DNA from: a virus
Length of the DNA stretch: 26,112 nt
IMG/VR virus record: IMGVR_UViG_3300031975_001512
Location: 1 to 26,112 of that record
Direction: 5' to 3' (one strand)
Positions within the stretch are counted from its first letter, which is position 1; each line of letters begins with the position of its first letter. The notes below the pieces were generated by a model that saw only the letters and a list, made by a program, of their open reading frames with translations, made no database searches and had not been told where the DNA came from. This document shows positions 23,513 to 26,112 of this stretch, one piece after another. Both the position numbers and the translations under genes were made by a program.

Positions 23513-23985
23513 TAGTAAGCTCCATCGCCTGTTGCTGATGAGGTTTCATCACCCACACCATCAAATGTAACTTGAACACTTTCTGTAGCATTAGGTGTTC
23601 TATTTATATTAAATTCTATGTTTATAGTCACTTGATTTATATCATCTCTTCGGTTGACTTCAATGTTTCTTAAATCAACAAATGGCAACCATCTCTGAAA
23701 AACATCCACAATATCATTTTCAATTTGAATTGAAAGGTCTTCTGTCATTTGTTCAAATAAAAGTTGTTTTAGATTCATACCCAAACTAGGTTGAAATAAT
23801 CTTTCACCTTGATTGGTTTGTAGTAAAAATTTTATGTTAGTTTTTACAGCCTCAATAGTAGTTTTAGTTGTTGCAAAATACCCATCCCCACCAGCAACCC
23901 TAGCAAATGGAAAGTCTATTCCAACTGATACTCTACTATCTTGGTCTTCTACAAATCTATCTTTTCTTCTATCTAGTATTGGCAT
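23512..23985 (-). CDS. gp25: Baseplate wedge protein, T4 gp25/GpW-like
   Basis: This 157-residue protein (T4 gp25 is 132) contains ATTKTTIEAVKTNIKFLLQTNQGERLFQPSLGMNLKQLLFE, matching the gp25 family core in which an initial helix leads to GER.m.P.fG..l...lFe. This is followed by an IENDI...QRWLPFVDLRNIEVN helix-strand and a beta pair with NQVTINIEFNI. In contractile tails this protein initiates sheath polymerisation from the wedge. The C-terminus is extended by a Gly/Ser/Thr-rich tail (FDGVGDETSSATGDGAY). Both ends overlap neighbouring genes by one base. Confidence 0.93.
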   Translation of the reverse strand: MPILDRRKDRFVEDQDSRVSVGIDFPFARVAGGDGYFATTKTTIEAVKTNIKFLLQTNQGERLFQPSLGMNLKQLLFEQMTEDLSIQIENDIVDVFQRWLPFVDLRNIEVNRRDDINQVTINIEFNINRTPNATESVQVTFDGVGDETSSATGDGAY

Positions 23986-24347
23986 TATGCTTCCTTAACA
24001 CTTATTAATTTTACTTTTGATTTTCTAACATTAGTATTCACCGTAGGTAATCCAACCTTATTTGATGTCTCACTTATCTGTACAACACCAGTTACAGGTG
24101 CTGTATTAGCACCACTCTGAGCAGCTGGACTTCCAGCAGTAGCTACAGCAACCTTACCAGGTAAGATATTATAAGGTGCTTCCATTTCAGTAATGTTAAA
24201 ATCTTGTTTAACAATAAAATCTATTATAGCATTTCTTAGGTCTTCTGCTAAATCATCTACTTTCTTTTTACCTTCTGAAGTAGAATCTACAAAATCCTTA
24301 CCTAAGTTTTTTTCAAAGGCAGCATATATGTCGGATTTAAGCCCCAT
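23985..24347 (-). CDS. Small baseplate-associated protein of unknown function
   Basis: The 120-residue product has an N-terminal helical half (MGLKSDIYAAFEKNLGK and KKVDDLAEDLRNAIIDFIVKQDF, then NITEMEAPYNI) and a Gly/Ala/Thr-rich half ending VRKSKVKLISVKEA. A gene of similar size, starting MGLK and containing a helix followed by F.IT...AP, is commonly found between the hub and gp25 genes of marine T4-like phages, so I take it as a conserved baseplate accessory. Its exact function is unknown. The start overlaps the upstream gene by 11 bases and the stop overlaps gp25 by one. Confidence 0.68.
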   Translation of the reverse strand: MGLKSDIYAAFEKNLGKDFVDSTSEGKKKVDDLAEDLRNAIIDFIVKQDFNITEMEAPYNILPGKVAVATAGSPAAQSGANTAPVTGVVQISETSNKVGLPTVNTNVRKSKVKLISVKEA

Positions 24348-24741
24348 TTTTAAACTTTGCCTTTTCTTCTACTTTTTTCATTACTTGTGAATAATCTTTA
24401 TTAAGAGCATTAGCTAAATGGTCAGGTAAACCAGCAGTATCTTCGGTTACAGATTTTGTTTCTGCTTCTTTATCTATATTCTTCCATTCACCTGAATGAG
24501 CAGTTTCTTTTAAGATGTCATTTAAGATAGAATTTTTAGTCATTGGAACTCTTGTAGACGGAGTTGATGTATTTTTTTCACTTGGAGATAAGTTATGCTG
24601 TGGCACTCTATCTTCAACTATACTATTAGTTTTACTACTAACTAACACTTCATCTAACTTTTTTTCAACTGCAGAAAATTTATAATCTAATTCTTCTCTT
24701 ATAACTTCTCTTATTAATTTCTTAAATATATCAACCTTCAT
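24337..24741 (-). CDS. Coiled-coil protein next to the hub gene
   Basis: In this 134-residue protein the first third (MKVDIFKKLIREVIREELDYK and FSAVEKKLDEVL) is an amphipathic helix, the middle is low-complexity (Ser/Thr/Pro/Asn) and the end contains GLPDHLANALNKDYSQVMKKVEEKAKFK. The C-terminal block (ipD.l..AL..DYs.lmk) is familiar from short proteins beside hub genes in marine myoviruses, with no assigned function. The linker may tether two partners during baseplate assembly; this is inference. It overlaps the hub gene by 11 bases and the following gene by 11 bases. Confidence 0.65.
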   Translation of the reverse strand: MKVDIFKKLIREVIREELDYKFSAVEKKLDEVLVSSKTNSIVEDRVPQHNLSPSEKNTSTPSTRVPMTKNSILNDILKETAHSGEWKNIDKEAETKSVTEDTAGLPDHLANALNKDYSQVMKKVEEKAKFKNGA

Positions 24742-26026
24742 TATTACTCCTATTGTTTTGTTCTATGTAATGATGATGACTCAGAAAATTAGGACCATCT
24801 TTGCCATAATTTATATTTCCATTATCATCTTCAGTTTCAGTTCTTGCTGTTAATTGTTCTACTATCTCTGTTAAAGTAAGTATAGGACTTTCAAGTGCCA
24901 CACTCTTACTTTGATTTAATGGAGCTCCTAAAGCATCAGTAAGTGGTACAGGAACTCCTTGTACAAGAGCATGAGCATTTTTTAATATCTTTGTTATATC
25001 CTCTAACATCTTTCTTAACTCATCACCTAATACTACAGGCTCCTTCTTACTTTTTGCTGGTTCTCCTAAATAAATATTACCAGAATTAATAACTGAATAA
25101 CCTGAATTGTTTAATGTAAAATTTCTTTTAGCTCCAAAATTTATATTTCTATTTGATGATACAGTAAAATCGCCTTGGTTGCTTCTAGCATCAAATGTTA
25201 TCTTATCAGAAGTAATAATTATTTGATCAGTTGTTGTATTATCTGTGATATTTCCATAGTTATAATTAAATATATCCTCACCACTATCGTTTCCTCTATT
25301 TAAAGAAAATGGATTAACTTCCTCAGTAGGAACATCTATTGATAAGAAAAAATCACTATTTTGACCACCAAAGTTTTGTCTAAGAGATCCGTTAGATATC
25401 ATAGAAATAACAGAACCAGCAGATAATGATTCCTCAGAAAATGGATTATTATTACTTATATTTAGTAATGGAAATATAGCTCTTGAACCAATTCTAATTC
25501 CATTTCCATGCCTACCCTCAATTAATAAATCAGAATGTTTTGATACATTATATGAAGCATCACTCAAAAAATCTAATACTGTGTTTTTTCTTTTTTTAAG
25601 TTTTTTAACTTGAAAATTTTGTGGGTATTCAATTCCATATCCACTCTTGTCATCTATCTGAGGGTTTGAGTTTAAATTCCTACCTTCTATATTTTTAGAA
25701 TAAAAATTAGCAGGAGAGTAATTGGGTTCATTAAAACTATTTAAAGGTCCTATGTAATAAAATTTTTTAGATATCAATGCAAATAAAACTAAATCACCTC
25801 TAGTTATAGAATCACTTATACCTCTAAATAATGGCCTAGCCTTTATCTTTTTTTGTATGGTAGGTAATGTAGCCTTTAATGGTTTTATCTCAATTATTTG
25901 AGATGAGTTTTTTTCTTCATCTTGATTTGGGTAATCAACATTATTTATAAAAACCTTGTTTACTAAGGCTAAATTGAACTCTACTGCTCTAGTAGCTATA
26001 TCATCATAAAATCTTTTTATGCCCAT
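24731..26026 (-). CDS. Baseplate hub/central spike-like protein (gp5/VgrG type, no lysozyme)
   Basis: The 431-residue product has an N-terminal region (about 22-100: LVNKVFINNVDYPNQDEEKN...ITRGDLVLFALISKKFYYIGPLN) consistent with the OB fold at the start of gp5/VgrG-like hub proteins. DLLIEGRHGNGIRIGSR (about 166-182) follows, and then short beta repeats (IIITSDKITFDARSNQG, DFTVSSNRNINFGAKRNFT, SVINSGNIYLG) like those of spike beta-helices. EPVVLGDELRKMLEDI and a HHHYI end complete the pattern seen in phage spike proteins. No lysozyme domain is inserted, unlike T4 gp5. It lies upstream of gp25, fitting baseplate module order. The preceding stop overlaps the ATG by one base. Confidence 0.75.
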   Translation of the reverse strand: MGIKRFYDDIATRAVEFNLALVNKVFINNVDYPNQDEEKNSSQIIEIKPLKATLPTIQKKIKARPLFRGISDSITRGDLVLFALISKKFYYIGPLNSFNEPNYSPANFYSKNIEGRNLNSNPQIDDKSGYGIEYPQNFQVKKLKKRKNTVLDFLSDASYNVSKHSDLLIEGRHGNGIRIGSRAIFPLLNISNNNPFSEESLSAGSVISMISNGSLRQNFGGQNSDFFLSIDVPTEEVNPFSLNRGNDSGEDIFNYNYGNITDNTTTDQIIITSDKITFDARSNQGDFTVSSNRNINFGAKRNFTLNNSGYSVINSGNIYLGEPAKSKKEPVVLGDELRKMLEDITKILKNAHALVQGVPVPLTDALGAPLNQSKSVALESPILTLTEIVEQLTARTETEDDNGNINYGKDGPNFLSHHHYIEQNNRSNNEG

Positions 26027-26112
26027 TATGTCTTTCCATACTTACTTCTTATACCTTCCATATCAACAATCTCATCTTTTTTCTTTTGTAAATCAGTTGT
26101 TACATCTTCAAG
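26026..26112 (-). CDS. C-terminal end of a gene beyond the right edge
   Basis: An open frame enters at the right edge and ends at TAA (26026-26028), overlapping the hub gene start as TAATG. The visible 28 residues, LEDVTTDLQKKKDEIVDMEG plus IRSKYGKT, are charged and helical. Too little is present to name it. The one-base coupling shows it belongs to the same baseplate operon. Confidence 0.65.
   Translation of the reverse strand, partial: LEDVTTDLQKKKDEIVDMEGIRSKYGKT

Noticed and set aside
1-26112. tRNA genes, CRISPR arrays, insertion sequences
   Set aside because: I saw no cloverleaf, spaced direct repeats, transposase motif or terminal inverted repeats in the window.

Overview
This window looks like part of the genome of a tailed phage with a contractile tail (myovirus-like), probably marine, infecting a Gram-negative host. 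The DNA is visibly A+T-rich and every gene I accept lies on the minus strand. Reading in the direction of transcription (from high to low coordinates), the right two thirds is a tail/baseplate module: a hub or spike protein (24731-26026), two small baseplate-associated proteins, a T4 gp25-like wedge protein (23512-23985), a T4 gp6/baseplate-J-like wedge protein (21602-23512), then a run of large adhesion-type structural proteins carrying DNRLRE-like, LamG/concanavalin-like and PKD-like domains (8993-21602), and three smaller marine-phage-type structural proteins (6374-8939). Most tail genes are joined by one-base TAATG stop/start overlaps, as in a tightly coupled structural operon.

Left of the tail genes the character changes. 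From 6347 down to 3399 is a group of small envelope-directed genes, each with its own ribosome binding site, in most cases a strong AGGAG: a three-helix membrane protein, a signal-peptide-bearing outer-membrane beta-barrel candidate, a 20-residue peptide with eight cysteines that is easily overlooked, a secreted lysine-rich peptide, a membrane-anchored protein whose N-terminus resembles the MshEN domain of type II secretion/type IV pilus ATPases, and a secreted thioredoxin-fold protein lacking the CXXC pair. This block ends in a stem-loop and then a clear intrinsic terminator (3322-3356).

A new transcription unit seems to begin at a sigma70-like promoter (3246-3273). It encodes four consecutive prepilin-like proteins (2566-3201, 2114-2554, 1647-2093, 1228-1647), all with the glycine cleavage site and Glu+5, followed by a secreted helical protein overlapping the last pilin gene by 74 bases. 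Beyond them are a DUF5872-like protein of the kind known from marine phages and a very basic protein that runs off the left edge, so the pilin genes sit inside the phage genome rather than at its border.

The most interesting hypothesis is that 903-6347 is a phage-borne envelope system. It would supply pilins and an ATPase-N-domain-like membrane protein to the host's type IV pilus or type II secretion machinery, along with an outer-membrane protein and periplasmic helpers. No prepilin peptidase, assembly ATPase, secretin, endolysin, integrase, tRNA or CRISPR array is visible here, so the host or the rest of the genome would have to provide them. The host is not identified. Signal peptides cleaved before Gln (-YG/Q, -FS/Q) and a tail motif of the GC..DDGSC type hint at the Bacteroidota/Marinimicrobia (FCB) side of marine bacteria, but the strong Shine-Dalgarno sequences are unlike typical Bacteroidota genes.
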